From positions 868,001-932,000 of the forward strand of contig NC_020541.1 of NCBI RefSeq assembly GCF_000230695.2: a stretch of DNA of 64,000 nucleotides. Direction: 5' to 3'. The notes below the pieces were generated by a model. That model searched no databases and was not told the origin of the DNA. It was given only the letters and a program-made list of their open reading frames with translations. Position 1 is the first letter of the stretch. Every line of letters starts with the position of its first letter. This document shows positions 7,840 through 17,353 of this stretch, piece by piece. Position numbers and translations under genes: made by a program. Source of the stretch: Rhodanobacter denitrificans. Its GTDB lineage: Bacteria; Pseudomonadota; Gammaproteobacteria; Xanthomonadales; Rhodanobacteraceae.

Positions 7840-9147
7840 TCAGGCCTTGGCGGGTTGGGCGGCCTTGCGGCGACGCAGGCGCATGAACGCGTACAGCGGC
7901 AGGCCCGCGGCGATCAGGCCCAGGCCGAGCACCAGCGGTTCGTGGCCGATGCCGACGAAGGCGAACACCACGTACAGCGCACCGATGATCGCGACCGGCA
8001 GCACGGCGTGCCGCGCGGCACCGCGTCGCCACAGCACCGCCAGCGCGAGGGCGCAGCACAGGTACAGCGGCAGGTTCGCCGCGGTCACCACCCGGGTGAT
8101 GAAGGTGAAGGCCGACACCAGCGACTTGCTGTAGCTCATCCAGACCATCACCGAGGCGAGCGCGCCGGTGACGATCAGCGCCACCGCCGGCGCGTCGCGG
8201 CGATTGGTGCGCGCAAACGGTGCCGGCAGCACGCCGTTGACGGCCATCGTGCGGGTCAGCTCGCCTACCAGCAAGGTCCAGCCGTTGAGTGCGCCGAGCC
8301 CGCTGACCACCACGAACAGCGCCAGCCAGCGCCCGGAGCCGGCACTGCCGAAGCGCTCCATCAGCAGCGAGAACGGCGCGCTCGCATTGGCCAGTTCCTG
8401 CTGCTGGATCAGCAGCAGGGGCACGGTGGAAACGATGATGTAGATGATCGCGGTCAGCACCGTGCCGGTCATCGTCGCGCGTGGAATCGTGCGCCCCGGG
8501 TTTTCCACCCGCGCCGCCGGCACGCTGGCCGATTCGATGCCGAGCATTGCGAACAGCGCGATCGTCGATGCCGCCATCACGTCGTGCAGGGTGACCGGCG
8601 TGGCCGGCGGATGCGCGACATAGCTGGCCGGGGAGGTGAGCAGCACCCAGCCGCCGAGCAGCGCGATGGCGAGCATCGGCAGCAGTTTCAGCGCGGTGGT
8701 GACGATCTGCACGCTGCCGCCGGTGCGTACGCCGAACAGGTTGATGATCACCAGCGACCACAGCAGGCCCAGCGCGAACAGCGCCGGCTGGATCACGTTC
8801 AGGGCCGGGAACACGACCGTGATGTAGCCGACCACGCCGGTCGCCAGTGCGGCATTGGTGAGCCACAGCGACACCCAGTACGCCCACAGCGCCATGTACG
8901 CCGGCAGCTCGCCGAGGGTACTGCGGATATAGCCGTACGGGCCTTCGGCGTTCGGCAACGCGTGCGCGAGATGCGAGAACACGCGGGCCAGGGTCAGGCA
9001 GCCGAGCAGGGTGATCGTCCAGCCGATCAGCGCGTTGAACCCATACGGCGCGAGCGACGCGGGCAGCAGGAAAATGCCGATGCCGATGACGTTGCCCACG
9101 ACCAGCGCGGTGCAGGTCCAGAAGCCGATCTTCTTGCTGTCGTTCAT
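7840..9147 (-). CDS. APC-family amino acid/polyamine permease (AdiC-like)
   Basis: An inner-membrane transporter of 435 residues with about twelve hydrophobic segments. The first helix carries the substrate-binding signature GNVIGIGIFLLP of the APC superfamily, and the closest family I recognise is the basic amino acid/polyamine antiporter group that includes AdiC and PotE. It lies 4 bases before the amine dehydrogenase gene and 19 bases after the amidohydrolase, inside one operon. It therefore probably brings in the amine or amino acid freed by the periplasmic hydrolases. Direction (uniport, symport or exchange) cannot be told. Confidence 0.88.
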   Translation of the reverse strand: MNDSKKIGFWTCTALVVGNVIGIGIFLLPASLAPYGFNALIGWTITLLGCLTLARVFSHLAHALPNAEGPYGYIRSTLGELPAYMALWAYWVSLWLTNAALATGVVGYITVVFPALNVIQPALFALGLLWSLVIINLFGVRTGGSVQIVTTALKLLPMLAIALLGGWVLLTSPASYVAHPPATPVTLHDVMAASTIALFAMLGIESASVPAARVENPGRTIPRATMTGTVLTAIIYIIVSTVPLLLIQQQELANASAPFSLLMERFGSAGSGRWLALFVVVSGLGALNGWTLLVGELTRTMAVNGVLPAPFARTNRRDAPAVALIVTGALASVMVWMSYSKSLVSAFTFITRVVTAANLPLYLCCALALAVLWRRGAARHAVLPVAIIGALYVVFAFVGIGHEPLVLGLGLIAAGLPLYAFMRLRRRKAAQPAKA

Positions 9148-9166
9148 GTCCGCACCCGGTGGGGTT

Positions 9167-10465
9167 CTAGTCGAGGGAAACCGGCTGGCCGGCCTTGATC
9201 ACGCCGCGCACCTGGCGCAGGCATTCGATGTCGTGCAGCGGATCGCAAGCCAGCGCGACCAGGTCGGCGGCCTTGCCTGGCGCGATCGAGCCGAGCTCGC
9301 GTTCCTTGCCGAGCAGGCGCGCGGCGTCGATGGTGGCCGAACGGATCGCCTGCAGTGGGGTCATGCCGTAGCGCACCATGTAGGCGAACTGGCGCGCATC
9401 GTCGCCGTACGGGTAGACGCCGGCATCGGTGCCGAACGCCAGGCGCACGCCGGCCTTGACCGCCTTGCGGAAGCCCTCGCGCTGCGCCTCGGTGGTCTCG
9501 ATGTTCTTGCGCAGGATTTCCGCCGACCAGCCCGCCGCGCGCCCGACGCTGTCGATGTAGTCGCCGTCGTAGATGTCCATCACCAGCCAGGTGCCATGCT
9601 GCTTCGCCAGCGCGATGCCTTCGTCGTCGATCAGCGAGGCGTGCTCGACCGAGCGCACGCCGGCGCGTATCGCGCGCTTGATGCCTTCGGCGCCGTGCGC
9701 GTGTGCGGCGACGAAGGCGCCGCGCTTCGCGGCTTCCGCCACCGCGGCGTGGATCTCGGCTTCGCTGTATTCGGATTGCCCGGGTTCGGTGCCGGCGGTC
9801 AGCACGGCGCCGGTGGCGATGACCTTGATCAGGTCGGCGCCGCCATCGAGCACGATGTCGACATGCCGGCGCACGTCGTCCACGCCCCTGGAAACGCCGC
9901 GGCGGAAGACGTCCGGTACCACGGTGCCCGGCGGCAGGCCGGTGATCTCGCCGCCGCCGCCGGGCACGGTGATGTAGGCGCCGGCGACGAACATGCGCGG
10001 TCCGGGCACGTAGCCGGCGTTGATCGCGTCGCGCAGGGCGACGTCGGCGAAGCCGCGGTAGGCGCCCACATCGCGCACGGTGGTGAAGCCGGCGCGCACG
10101 GTGTCGCGTGCGTTCTTCGCGCCGATGAAGGCGTCGCGTGCGGGGTTGCTCTTCAGCGGCGCGCCGGGGTCGGCCATCTGGCCTTCGTCGGCGAGATGGG
10201 TATGCATGTCCATCAGGCCTGGCACCACGGTCCAGGCCGACCAGTCGAGCACGTGCGTGCCCGCGGCGGCAGGCGTCCACGGCGCGACCGCGACGACGCG
10301 GCCGTGCTCGATGGTCACCGCCTGGTCGGCGAGCAGGCGGCCGCTGTCGACGTCGAGCAGGTGGCCGGCGCGCACCACGGTGCGCTGCGCATCCTGGGCG
10401 TGGGCGAACGGCGCGGTGGCCAGCGCCGCGAGCGCGAAGCACAGGCCATACAGCTTCGTGCTCAT
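9167..10465 (-). CDS. Secreted amidohydrolase (imidazolonepropionase/prolidase-like)
   Basis: A binuclear-metal amidohydrolase of 432 residues with a signal peptide ending near AHA/Q at about residue 24, so it acts outside the cytoplasm. Metal-ligand motifs are in order: DMHTH, a lysine in DLIKVIATGAV that would be carbamylated, HAHG, a second histidine in VEHASLID, and the aspartate in FGTDAG. This set matches the family containing Xaa-Pro and Xaa-Arg carboxypeptidases of the Cc2672/Sgx9260 type, which cleave dipeptides or N-acyl amino acids. The ATG overlaps the Rieske gene's stop (ATGA), so the two are coupled. Confidence 0.85.
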   Translation of the reverse strand: MSTKLYGLCFALAALATAPFAHAQDAQRTVVRAGHLLDVDSGRLLADQAVTIEHGRVVAVAPWTPAAAGTHVLDWSAWTVVPGLMDMHTHLADEGQMADPGAPLKSNPARDAFIGAKNARDTVRAGFTTVRDVGAYRGFADVALRDAINAGYVPGPRMFVAGAYITVPGGGGEITGLPPGTVVPDVFRRGVSRGVDDVRRHVDIVLDGGADLIKVIATGAVLTAGTEPGQSEYSEAEIHAAVAEAAKRGAFVAAHAHGAEGIKRAIRAGVRSVEHASLIDDEGIALAKQHGTWLVMDIYDGDYIDSVGRAAGWSAEILRKNIETTEAQREGFRKAVKAGVRLAFGTDAGVYPYGDDARQFAYMVRYGMTPLQAIRSATIDAARLLGKERELGSIAPGKAADLVALACDPLHDIECLRQVRGVIKAGQPVSLD

Positions 10466-11532
10466 GCGGATTCCCCGGTGTCATGGGCATAGGCGGCGCG
10501 CAGCAGGTTCTGGAAATGCCAGACGCCGCCTTCGCGCTTCGGGCATAGCCGCCCGGCGCTGTAGAAACCGGACGCCAGGCCCTTCTGCACCGCTTCGCAG
10601 ATCGTGATGTCCTCGGCCTGCACCTCGTCGCTGAACGACTGGTCGGCGGCGATGCGCGCCTGCGCCTGCTCGTCCTGCGCGTAGTAGTAGTCGAACTCCA
10701 CCCGGCAGCGGCCCGGCCCGAGCGGCAGGATGCGGTTGGTCTGCATGCGGCCGGGCATGATGTTGAGCATCACGTTGGGATAGATGAAGTAGTAGAACGC
10801 CTGGCCGTCGCCGTAGATGTCGCCGCTGTTGCGCAGCGGCGAGGACTGCAGCGAATGCCATGCGAACAGCTCGGTGTCGTAGGCGCGGTAGTCGAGCACG
10901 CGGGACAGGCCCGGGTGCACGTGCGGCAGGTGGTAACCCTCGAGGAAGTTGTCGACGTAGACCTTCCAGTTGCACTCGAGTTCGTAGCTGTCGCGGCGCA
11001 GGTAGCGCATCGCGGCCAGGTCGATCGGTGCGATGCGTTCGGCGATGCCGGCGTAGACCTCGTCGAACGCCGGCACGTCGTCGCTTAGCGCCACGAACAC
11101 CAGGCCCTGCCATTCGTGCACGCGCAGCGGCGGCAGGCGGATGTCCTCGACCTTGAAGTCGCAGGCGTCCTGCATTTCCGGTGCGCTGCGCAGCTGGCCG
11201 GCGAGGGTGTAGGTCCAGCCGTGGTACTTGCAGTGCAGCGCCTTGGCCTCCTTGCCGTTGCACAGCGCCAGCGGCCCGGCGCGGTGGCGGCAGACATTCG
11301 GGAACGCGCGCAGCACGCCGTCCTGGCCACGCACCAGCAGCACCGGCACGCCGGCGACCTGCTCGACCGCGTGGTCGCCCGGTTCGGCCAGCAAACCCTG
11401 GTGCGCCACCAGCTGCCAGCTGCGTGCGAACACCGCACGCTGCTCCATCGCCAGCATCGTATCGCCGAAATAGTAGCGGGGGGAAAGGGCACGCGCGCGG
11501 TCGAGATCGTCGGGCAGGGTGTCAGTTTGCAT
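10462..11532 (-). CDS. Rieske oxygenase, quaternary-amine type (GbcA/CntA-like)
   Basis: A 356-residue oxygenase alpha subunit. The Rieske 2Fe-2S ligands are Cys81-X-His83 and Cys101-X2-His104. The mononuclear iron site reads FLEGYHLPHVH (ligands His201 and His206), and a Glu (198) takes the place of the Asp that usually bridges the two iron centres in aromatic-ring oxygenases. Glu at this position is known from carnitine monooxygenase CntA. Family resemblance is to choline monooxygenase, GbcA and stachydrine demethylase, so the substrate is probably a betaine. No cognate reductase lies in the window. First gene of a four-gene operon. I chose ATG 11532 because it gives family length; the frame stays open further upstream. 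Confidence 0.88.
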   Translation of the reverse strand: MQTDTLPDDLDRARALSPRYYFGDTMLAMEQRAVFARSWQLVAHQGLLAEPGDHAVEQVAGVPVLLVRGQDGVLRAFPNVCRHRAGPLALCNGKEAKALHCKYHGWTYTLAGQLRSAPEMQDACDFKVEDIRLPPLRVHEWQGLVFVALSDDVPAFDEVYAGIAERIAPIDLAAMRYLRRDSYELECNWKVYVDNFLEGYHLPHVHPGLSRVLDYRAYDTELFAWHSLQSSPLRNSGDIYGDGQAFYYFIYPNVMLNIMPGRMQTNRILPLGPGRCRVEFDYYYAQDEQAQARIAADQSFSDEVQAEDITICEAVQKGLASGFYSAGRLCPKREGGVWHFQNLLRAAYAHDTGESA

Positions 11533-11590
11533 GGTGGGCTCCACTCTCGGGATAGACTGGTGCGACGAACGGCCATCCATCGGAGTCTGC

Positions 11591-12748
11591 ATGCCCCGCT
11601 TCCGTCTCGCACTGGCATTGTGTGTCCTGTGCGGCGTCGTGTCTGCAGCCGAACCGCGAGCGCGCGATCTTGGCGTGCCGTTCGACGGAACGCCGGGGCC
11701 GTTGAACGCGATCACCGACGTCGCCGGGGTCGCGGTCGGCCAGGTCACCCTGATCGAGGATCTCGCCAACGGCCACAAGGTGCGCACCGGCGTCACCGCG
11801 ATCCTGCCGCGCGGGCACGCCAGCTACGAGCTGCCGGCGTTCGGCGCGTGGTTCGCGCTCAACGGCAACGGCGAGATGACCGGCACCGCGTGGCTGGAGG
11901 AATCCGGCCAGCTGGAAGGCCCGGTGATGCTGACCAACACTCACAGCGTCGGCGTGGTGCGCGATGCGGTGATCGCCGAGCGGGTGCGCGCGGGCGGCGC
12001 CGACGCGTCGGGCTACTGGTGGTCGCTGCCGGTGGTGGCCGAAACCTGGGACGGCGAGCTCAACGACATCAACGGCTTCCACGTGCATCCCGAGGATGCC
12101 GCGCGGGCGCTGCACGAGGCGAAAGGCGGGCCGGTCGCCGAGGGCAACGTCGGCGGCGGCACCGGCATGATCTGCCACGAGTTCAAGTGCGGCATTGGCA
12201 CCGCCTCGCGGCGCGTGCGCGTCGGCGCGCGCGACTACACGATCGGCGTGCTGGTGCAGGCCAACTACGGCCTGCGCGACAGCCTGCGCATTGCCGGCGT
12301 GCCGGTGGGCCAGTACCTGCGCGACGACCGCATCTACAGCGCGCCGAATCCCGCCGCGGGCGACACCGGCTCGATCATCATCGTGGTCGCCACCGACGCG
12401 CCGCTGCTGCCGCAACAGCTGAAGCGCATCGCCAAGCGCGCCGGCATGGGCCTGGCGCGGATGGGCAGTTATGCCGGCAACGGCTCCGGCGACATCTTCG
12501 TGGCGTTCTCCACCGCCAACGCCGAGGCGCTGCGCGACCAGCCGCTGCAACAGGCCAGCTTCATCGGCAACGACCATCTCGACGGCCTGTTCGAGGCGAC
12601 CGCGCAGGCGGCCGAGGAAGCGATCGTCAACGCGATGGTCGCTGCGCGCGACATGCAGGGCGACGGTGGGCACTACGCCAGGGCGATCCCGCATGCGGCG
12701 CTGGTCAAGCTGCTCAAGCGCTTCAACCGCTACCGTCCGCCGCACTGA
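11591..12748 (+). CDS. P1-family (DmpA/BapA-like) aminopeptidase
   Basis: A 385-residue protein with a signal peptide (cleavage near VSAAEP, residues 17-20). It has the self-processing peptidase family P1 layout: DVAGVAVGQVTLI near the start, GGGTGMICHEFKCGIG in the middle, and GNGSGDIFVAFSTAN, where cleavage before the Ser would create the N-terminal nucleophile of the small subunit. DmpA and BapA release N-terminal D-residues or beta-amino acids from peptides. It is divergent from the Rieske oxygenase operon (58 bases between starts) and ends 11 bases from the convergent S9 peptidase. A role in freeing a beta-amino acid fits the island. Confidence 0.88.
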   Translation: MPRFRLALALCVLCGVVSAAEPRARDLGVPFDGTPGPLNAITDVAGVAVGQVTLIEDLANGHKVRTGVTAILPRGHASYELPAFGAWFALNGNGEMTGTAWLEESGQLEGPVMLTNTHSVGVVRDAVIAERVRAGGADASGYWWSLPVVAETWDGELNDINGFHVHPEDAARALHEAKGGPVAEGNVGGGTGMICHEFKCGIGTASRRVRVGARDYTIGVLVQANYGLRDSLRIAGVPVGQYLRDDRIYSAPNPAAGDTGSIIIVVATDAPLLPQQLKRIAKRAGMGLARMGSYAGNGSGDIFVAFSTANAEALRDQPLQQASFIGNDHLDGLFEATAQAAEEAIVNAMVAARDMQGDGGHYARAIPHAALVKLLKRFNRYRPPH

Positions 12749-12759
12749 CGCCGTGCGGT

Positions 12760-14793
12760 TCACGGGCCGCTGCCAGCAGGCTTCAGGAAACGGTCGTACC
12801 AGGCCAGGTTGCGCTGCATGCGGTCGCGCAGGTAGCTCGGCACGCTGATCTCGTGGTGCTGGCCAGGGTAGACCACCAGCTGCGTCGGCACGCTGCGCGA
12901 ACGCAGCGCCTGGTACATCTGCTCGGCGCCGATGCACGGCACGTTGAAGTCGATCTGGCCGCACTGGAACAGGGTCGGGGTGGTGATCTTGTCCGCGTGC
13001 AGGAACGGGTAGCTGGCGCGGTCGTACGCGGCGCGGTTGGCCCAGGGCGTGCCCAGTTCCAGCTCGTACTCGCGCGCGTACTCGTCGTCGCCGTACATGC
13101 CGTAGGTGTTGCCGCTGCCGGCGCCGCTGATCGCCGCCTTGAAGCGCGTGGTGCGCGCGATCATCTGGTCGGTGAGGATGGCGCCGTAGCTCCAGCCGCC
13201 GATGCCCAGCCGGTCCGGGTCGGCGATCCCGAGCTGCACCGCGTGGTCCACGCCGGCGAGCAGGTCCTGCGTGTCCTTGTTGCCCCAGTCGGCGTAGATG
13301 GCGCGTGCGAAGTCGAAGCCGCGGCCGGAGCTGCCGCGCGGGTTCACCGCCAGCACGGCGAAGCCGTTCGCCGCATAGACCTGCCAGTCCTCCATGAACT
13401 CATGGCTGAACTGGTACACCGGGCCGCCGTGCACGCGCAGGATGGTGGGATAGCGCCGGCCCTGCACGTAGCCGATCGGCTTCACCAGCAGGCCGTCGAG
13501 TTTGGTGCCGTCGGCGCTGGTGAAGTGCAGGGTCTCGGTGCTTGCCAGCTGCCTGCCGGCCAGCCATTCGTTGTGGTCGGCCAGCGGGCGCAGGTGGTCA
13601 CCGTCGAGCGCGGCGAGGTTGTACGGATGCAGGTCGTCGCCGCCGAGCACGGCGATGCGGCCGTTGCGCGACACCGACAGGTCGACGTCGAAACGATCGC
13701 CGTGGGTCAGCTCGGTCACCTTGCCGCTGGCCACGTCGATGCGCTCCAGGTGGGTGACCTCGGCCTGCTCGATCAGCGCGTAGACGCTGCGCCCGTCCGG
13801 CGACCAGTGCGGATGGGTGAAGCAGCGGTCGATCGGCGCGGGGATCGTCGCCTTGCCGCTGGCCACGTCGATCACCGCCAGCTGCCAGGGCGCGTAGTAG
13901 ATCCACTTGTCCTCGCCGCTCTGCAGATAGGCGATGCGCTTGCCATCCGGCGACCACGCCGGGCGCGAGGCCCAGTACGGATCGAGGTCGGAGCCGGGGA
14001 AGGTGGTGAGCTGGCGCTCTTGCGCACCGGCGCGGGCGTCGATGACGTAGATGTCGAAGTTGAGGGTGCGGTCCGGGTCGGCGCCGCGCCGGGTGACGTA
14101 GGCGATCCGGCGGCTGTCCGGCGACCACGCGGGCAATTGCTCGTCGTGCATGCCGGGGGTGAGCTCGGCGGCGGCGCCGCTGGCAAGGTCGACCGTGTAC
14201 AGGTGCTTGTGGCGCGCGCCCAGCCAGCCCGAGTCGTCGTCCTTGAACTGGAAGCGATTGGTGACGATCGGTGGCGGGTTCTTCAGTTTCGGTGTGCCGG
14301 CGGGACGCTCGGGATCGAAGGCGATCACCGCCAGCTGCTTGCCATCCGGCGACAGCGCGAACTCTTCCACGCCGGCGGGAAGATGCGTCACCTGCCGCGC
14401 TTCGCCGCCGTCGGCGGGCATCGTCCACACCTGCGTGCCGTTGTCGTCGTCCTTGCCGTCAGCGGGCTTGCGGTCGGACAGGAAGGCGATGAAGCGGCCG
14501 TCGCCGGACCACTGCGCCTGCGATTCGTCGGCATCGGGCGTATGGGTGAGCTGGGTGCGCGCGCGGCCGTCGAAGCCCACCCGCCACAGGTCCGACTGCG
14601 GCTGGTCGCGTTCGGCATTCGTGGTGGCGACGGTGTAGACCAGCCAGTGGCCGTCGGGCGACAGCGCCGGGTCGGCGAGCACGGCGAGGCGATTGAGGTC
14701 GGTCGGGGTGAACGGGGTCCTGTCCGCGGCGAAGGTGGCCAGCGGCAACAGCGCCAGCGCGAGCAGGGCCAGCTGCTGCAGGCGACGGATCAT
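12760..14793 (-). CDS. Secreted S9-family prolyl oligopeptidase
   Basis: A 677-residue serine peptidase with a signal peptide ending ATFAAD near residue 22. The N-terminal two thirds is a beta-propeller with repeated LSPDG and WSPDGR TolB-like blades. The C-terminal alpha/beta hydrolase has Ser535 in GGWSYGA, Asp615 in QID and the catalytic His at about 646-647 in GQHHE. S9 acylaminoacyl or prolyl oligopeptidases trim short peptides. Related S9 enzymes also open lasso peptides beside TonB receptors. It is the last gene of the seven-gene catabolic operon. Its ATG overlaps the stop of the preceding gene. Confidence 0.92.
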   Translation of the reverse strand: MIRRLQQLALLALALLPLATFAADRTPFTPTDLNRLAVLADPALSPDGHWLVYTVATTNAERDQPQSDLWRVGFDGRARTQLTHTPDADESQAQWSGDGRFIAFLSDRKPADGKDDDNGTQVWTMPADGGEARQVTHLPAGVEEFALSPDGKQLAVIAFDPERPAGTPKLKNPPPIVTNRFQFKDDDSGWLGARHKHLYTVDLASGAAAELTPGMHDEQLPAWSPDSRRIAYVTRRGADPDRTLNFDIYVIDARAGAQERQLTTFPGSDLDPYWASRPAWSPDGKRIAYLQSGEDKWIYYAPWQLAVIDVASGKATIPAPIDRCFTHPHWSPDGRSVYALIEQAEVTHLERIDVASGKVTELTHGDRFDVDLSVSRNGRIAVLGGDDLHPYNLAALDGDHLRPLADHNEWLAGRQLASTETLHFTSADGTKLDGLLVKPIGYVQGRRYPTILRVHGGPVYQFSHEFMEDWQVYAANGFAVLAVNPRGSSGRGFDFARAIYADWGNKDTQDLLAGVDHAVQLGIADPDRLGIGGWSYGAILTDQMIARTTRFKAAISGAGSGNTYGMYGDDEYAREYELELGTPWANRAAYDRASYPFLHADKITTPTLFQCGQIDFNVPCIGAEQMYQALRSRSVPTQLVVYPGQHHEISVPSYLRDRMQRNLAWYDRFLKPAGSGP

Positions 14794-17351
14794 CGGCCGG
14801 CGTCCGCGGTCGTCGACGACGACTTGCTGGTGGCCAGGGCGCGATAGGCCTCGCGGGCCTTGCCGAGGTAGTCCAGCGTCATGCGCTTCTCCGCCGCGGT
14901 GTTGTAGTCGTCGCGCGCGGCGGCGGCCTCGATGGTGCGGTCCATCCATTTGGCGAACCACGCGGCATCGTCGCGCGCGCTGGCCGCGAGCACGTGGTCG
15001 CCCAGCCACACCGGGTTGGTGGTGGCATAGGGGTAGAGGTCGAGCACTTGCGGGTCGGCACCGTCGTTCCACGCGCGCAGCAGCACCCAGCCGCCATCGA
15101 GGTCGAGATCGCCCTCGGCGTCGAGATGGCGGCGGTCACCGGTGAGCGTGAAGGTCTTCACCACCTGGCCGTTGTGCACCAGTTCCAGGTGATCCACGGC
15201 CACCGGTGAGCGCAGCGCCACGCGGTAGTGGTGGCGTCCCGGGACGAGCTGCGTGCCCGGCCGGGCGCCGTCGAGCAGGAAGCCGAGCAGCGGGCCGTTG
15301 CTGGCGAAGCCGTGGCCGGCCTTCAGCGCGTCGAGCGCGCTGACTGCGTCGCGCTTGCCGCCGGTGTCGAGGAACACGCGGTTCATGCCGACCGGGCCGC
15401 GCAGCGAGGCGTAGTTGGCCATCGCGTCGGTGCCCGCGCCGGTGGGCAGGCGGAAGCCGAGGTTGAGCAGGCGGTACCACACGGTGGCGGTGGCCTTGTG
15501 GTCGGAGAAGCCGATCACCTCGATGTAGTCGACCTTGCCTTCAATGACGTCGGCGGGCAGCTCGTTGCTGAGCACCGGGTCGTGCGCCGGGTCGGGCAGC
15601 ACGTCGAACGGATGCACGTAGCCGATCAGGGCGCCCTGCGCGTGGGCGAGGTCGGCCACGGCGGCGTTGGTCGGCCACGGGCTGGCCATCGCGGTGTGGC
15701 GGTAGGCCGAGTAGCCCTGGGTGATGTAGTGGTCGTCGAGGTGCAGCAGACCGAGGTGGCCCCAGAAACTGGTGTGGTACTCCTGCCCGTGCAGCACCAG
15801 GGTCTGCGCGGTGCTGGCCGGGTCGGCGTCGGTGCGGAAGCTGGCGATGTCGGGCATGCGCTCCTCCTTGTTCACCACCAGGTCCCAGGCGATGTCGAGA
15901 TCCTCGGCGCGCGCCTGCAGCGCGAGGTGCGCGGGCGTGTTGCGGTAGTGGCCGCCGTAGTTCATGTGGATGTGCAGATCAGCGCTGACGAAGTGGCCGT
16001 AGGCGGCCGGCAGGGCGTCCGGCACCAGCGTGGCGGTGAGCTGCGTGGCGTGGCCGTTCGACAGGTCCACCGTGCGGCGCCACGGTGCGTAGGCGAAGCC
16101 ATGCTGCACCCAGATCGCGGCCTGGCCGGCCGGCAGGTCCAGCGCGCACGGCGGCGCGCAGTGGAAGTAGTGCGTCTCGCTGCGCTGCAGGGCGCGGTCG
16201 AAGCCGTCGTCGGCCGAGACCCAGGCGTGCGGCGGCGCATAGGCGCGGCCATCGCTGGCCACGATCGCCACCCGCGCCGGCGTGCGCTGGCCGTGCTCGT
16301 CGACGATGTCGAGGGTGAGTTTCGCCTGCGGCGACCGGTAGTGGCGTTGCGTCGCCACGACATCCTGGCTGGCGCCGCCCAGCGTCTCGATCACGCGCAG
16401 CGCGGTGTCGCCATCGCGGTTGTCGATGACGGCAATGCGCGAGCCGTCCGGCGACCAGCGCGCGTTGCGGCGGTCGAACGCGCCGAAGCTCAGCGGCAGC
16501 GGCGCGGCGCCGTCGGCGGTGGTCAGCCACAGCTGCTGGTGCTGGCGGCCGTGGTAGCTGGCGTAGAGCAGGCGCTTGCCGTCAGGTGCCAGTTCGGGCC
16601 GCGCGCTCCAGCTGGTTTCTTCGCTCAGCACGCGGCGACGCTGCGCGGGGTGGTCGACATCCACGGCGAAGATGTCGCCGGTGCCCCAGCCGATCTCCGG
16701 GTTGCTGACGTAGTAGAGCGTCTTGCCGTCGGGCGACCAGGACGGATTGATGGCGTGGTCGAAGGCCGAGTAGTAGTAGCGGTCCAGCGTGCTCTTGCGC
16801 TCGCCCAGCAGCAGGTGCGGGTGATGCAGGCCGGCGGCGTCGATATCCGCGAGGAACAGGTTGAAGTGGCCGGTGCCCTCAGTCGATACCCAGGCGAGGT
16901 GCTTGCCGTCGGGCGACAGCCGCGGCTCCACGTTCACCGCGCCCTGGTCGGTGAGCCGCTGCTCGCGGCCGCTGGCCAGATCCAGCCGCCACAGCTCCAG
17001 CGCGTTGCCGTCGTAGCGGGTGAATACCACGCTGCGCCCGTCGTGCGACGCATCGGGCTGGTAGTCGTAGGCGGCCTTGGGATGAGTCAGCTCGGTGGCG
17101 CTGGGGTCGCCGATGCGCTGGCGCCAGAGCGAGCCGCCCATGCTGTAGATGAGCGTGTCGCCGTCGGGCAGGAAGCTGGCCGACGACGGCCCGCTGGTGA
17201 GCTGCGGCAGGTACAGCTCGCGCCAGTAGTAGCTGTGCGGCAGGTCGACCTGCTTGAGCACGGGCTCGCGCGCGGCCTGCGCGGACGGCGCACCGAACAT
17301 CATGACCAGCGCAGTGGCAAGGATGGGTGCGACGTTCGCGAGTCGTTTCAT
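14790..17351 (-). CDS. Secreted beta-propeller CehA/McbA-type metallohydrolase
   Basis: An 853-residue protein with a signal peptide (ends near SAQAA, about residue 28). Residues of about 50-400 form a TolB/PD40 propeller with repeated SPDGK blades. The C-terminal half resembles CehA/McbA, a PHP-like metal hydrolase: SADLHIHMNYGGHY supplies the first histidines, GQEYHT and IGYVHPFD follow, and GAGTDAM the late aspartate. CehA hydrolyses a carbamate and McbA forms amides, so an amide, ester or carbamate bond is the likely target. It sits 2 bases after the aminotransferase and overlaps the S9 peptidase start by 4. The ATG is preceded by GGAGCC. Confidence 0.82.
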   Translation of the reverse strand: MKRLANVAPILATALVMMFGAPSAQAAREPVLKQVDLPHSYYWRELYLPQLTSGPSSASFLPDGDTLIYSMGGSLWRQRIGDPSATELTHPKAAYDYQPDASHDGRSVVFTRYDGNALELWRLDLASGREQRLTDQGAVNVEPRLSPDGKHLAWVSTEGTGHFNLFLADIDAAGLHHPHLLLGERKSTLDRYYYSAFDHAINPSWSPDGKTLYYVSNPEIGWGTGDIFAVDVDHPAQRRRVLSEETSWSARPELAPDGKRLLYASYHGRQHQQLWLTTADGAAPLPLSFGAFDRRNARWSPDGSRIAVIDNRDGDTALRVIETLGGASQDVVATQRHYRSPQAKLTLDIVDEHGQRTPARVAIVASDGRAYAPPHAWVSADDGFDRALQRSETHYFHCAPPCALDLPAGQAAIWVQHGFAYAPWRRTVDLSNGHATQLTATLVPDALPAAYGHFVSADLHIHMNYGGHYRNTPAHLALQARAEDLDIAWDLVVNKEERMPDIASFRTDADPASTAQTLVLHGQEYHTSFWGHLGLLHLDDHYITQGYSAYRHTAMASPWPTNAAVADLAHAQGALIGYVHPFDVLPDPAHDPVLSNELPADVIEGKVDYIEVIGFSDHKATATVWYRLLNLGFRLPTGAGTDAMANYASLRGPVGMNRVFLDTGGKRDAVSALDALKAGHGFASNGPLLGFLLDGARPGTQLVPGRHHYRVALRSPVAVDHLELVHNGQVVKTFTLTGDRRHLDAEGDLDLDGGWVLLRAWNDGADPQVLDLYPYATTNPVWLGDHVLAASARDDAAWFAKWMDRTIEAAAARDDYNTAAEKRMTLDYLGKAREAYRALATSKSSSTTADAGR

Positions 17352-17353
17352 GC

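Noticed and set aside
11116..14847. Open frame of 1243 codons on the plus strand
   Set aside because: Antisense to the Rieske and S9 peptidase genes and out of frame with the P1 peptidase gene; no family motif, low-complexity composition.
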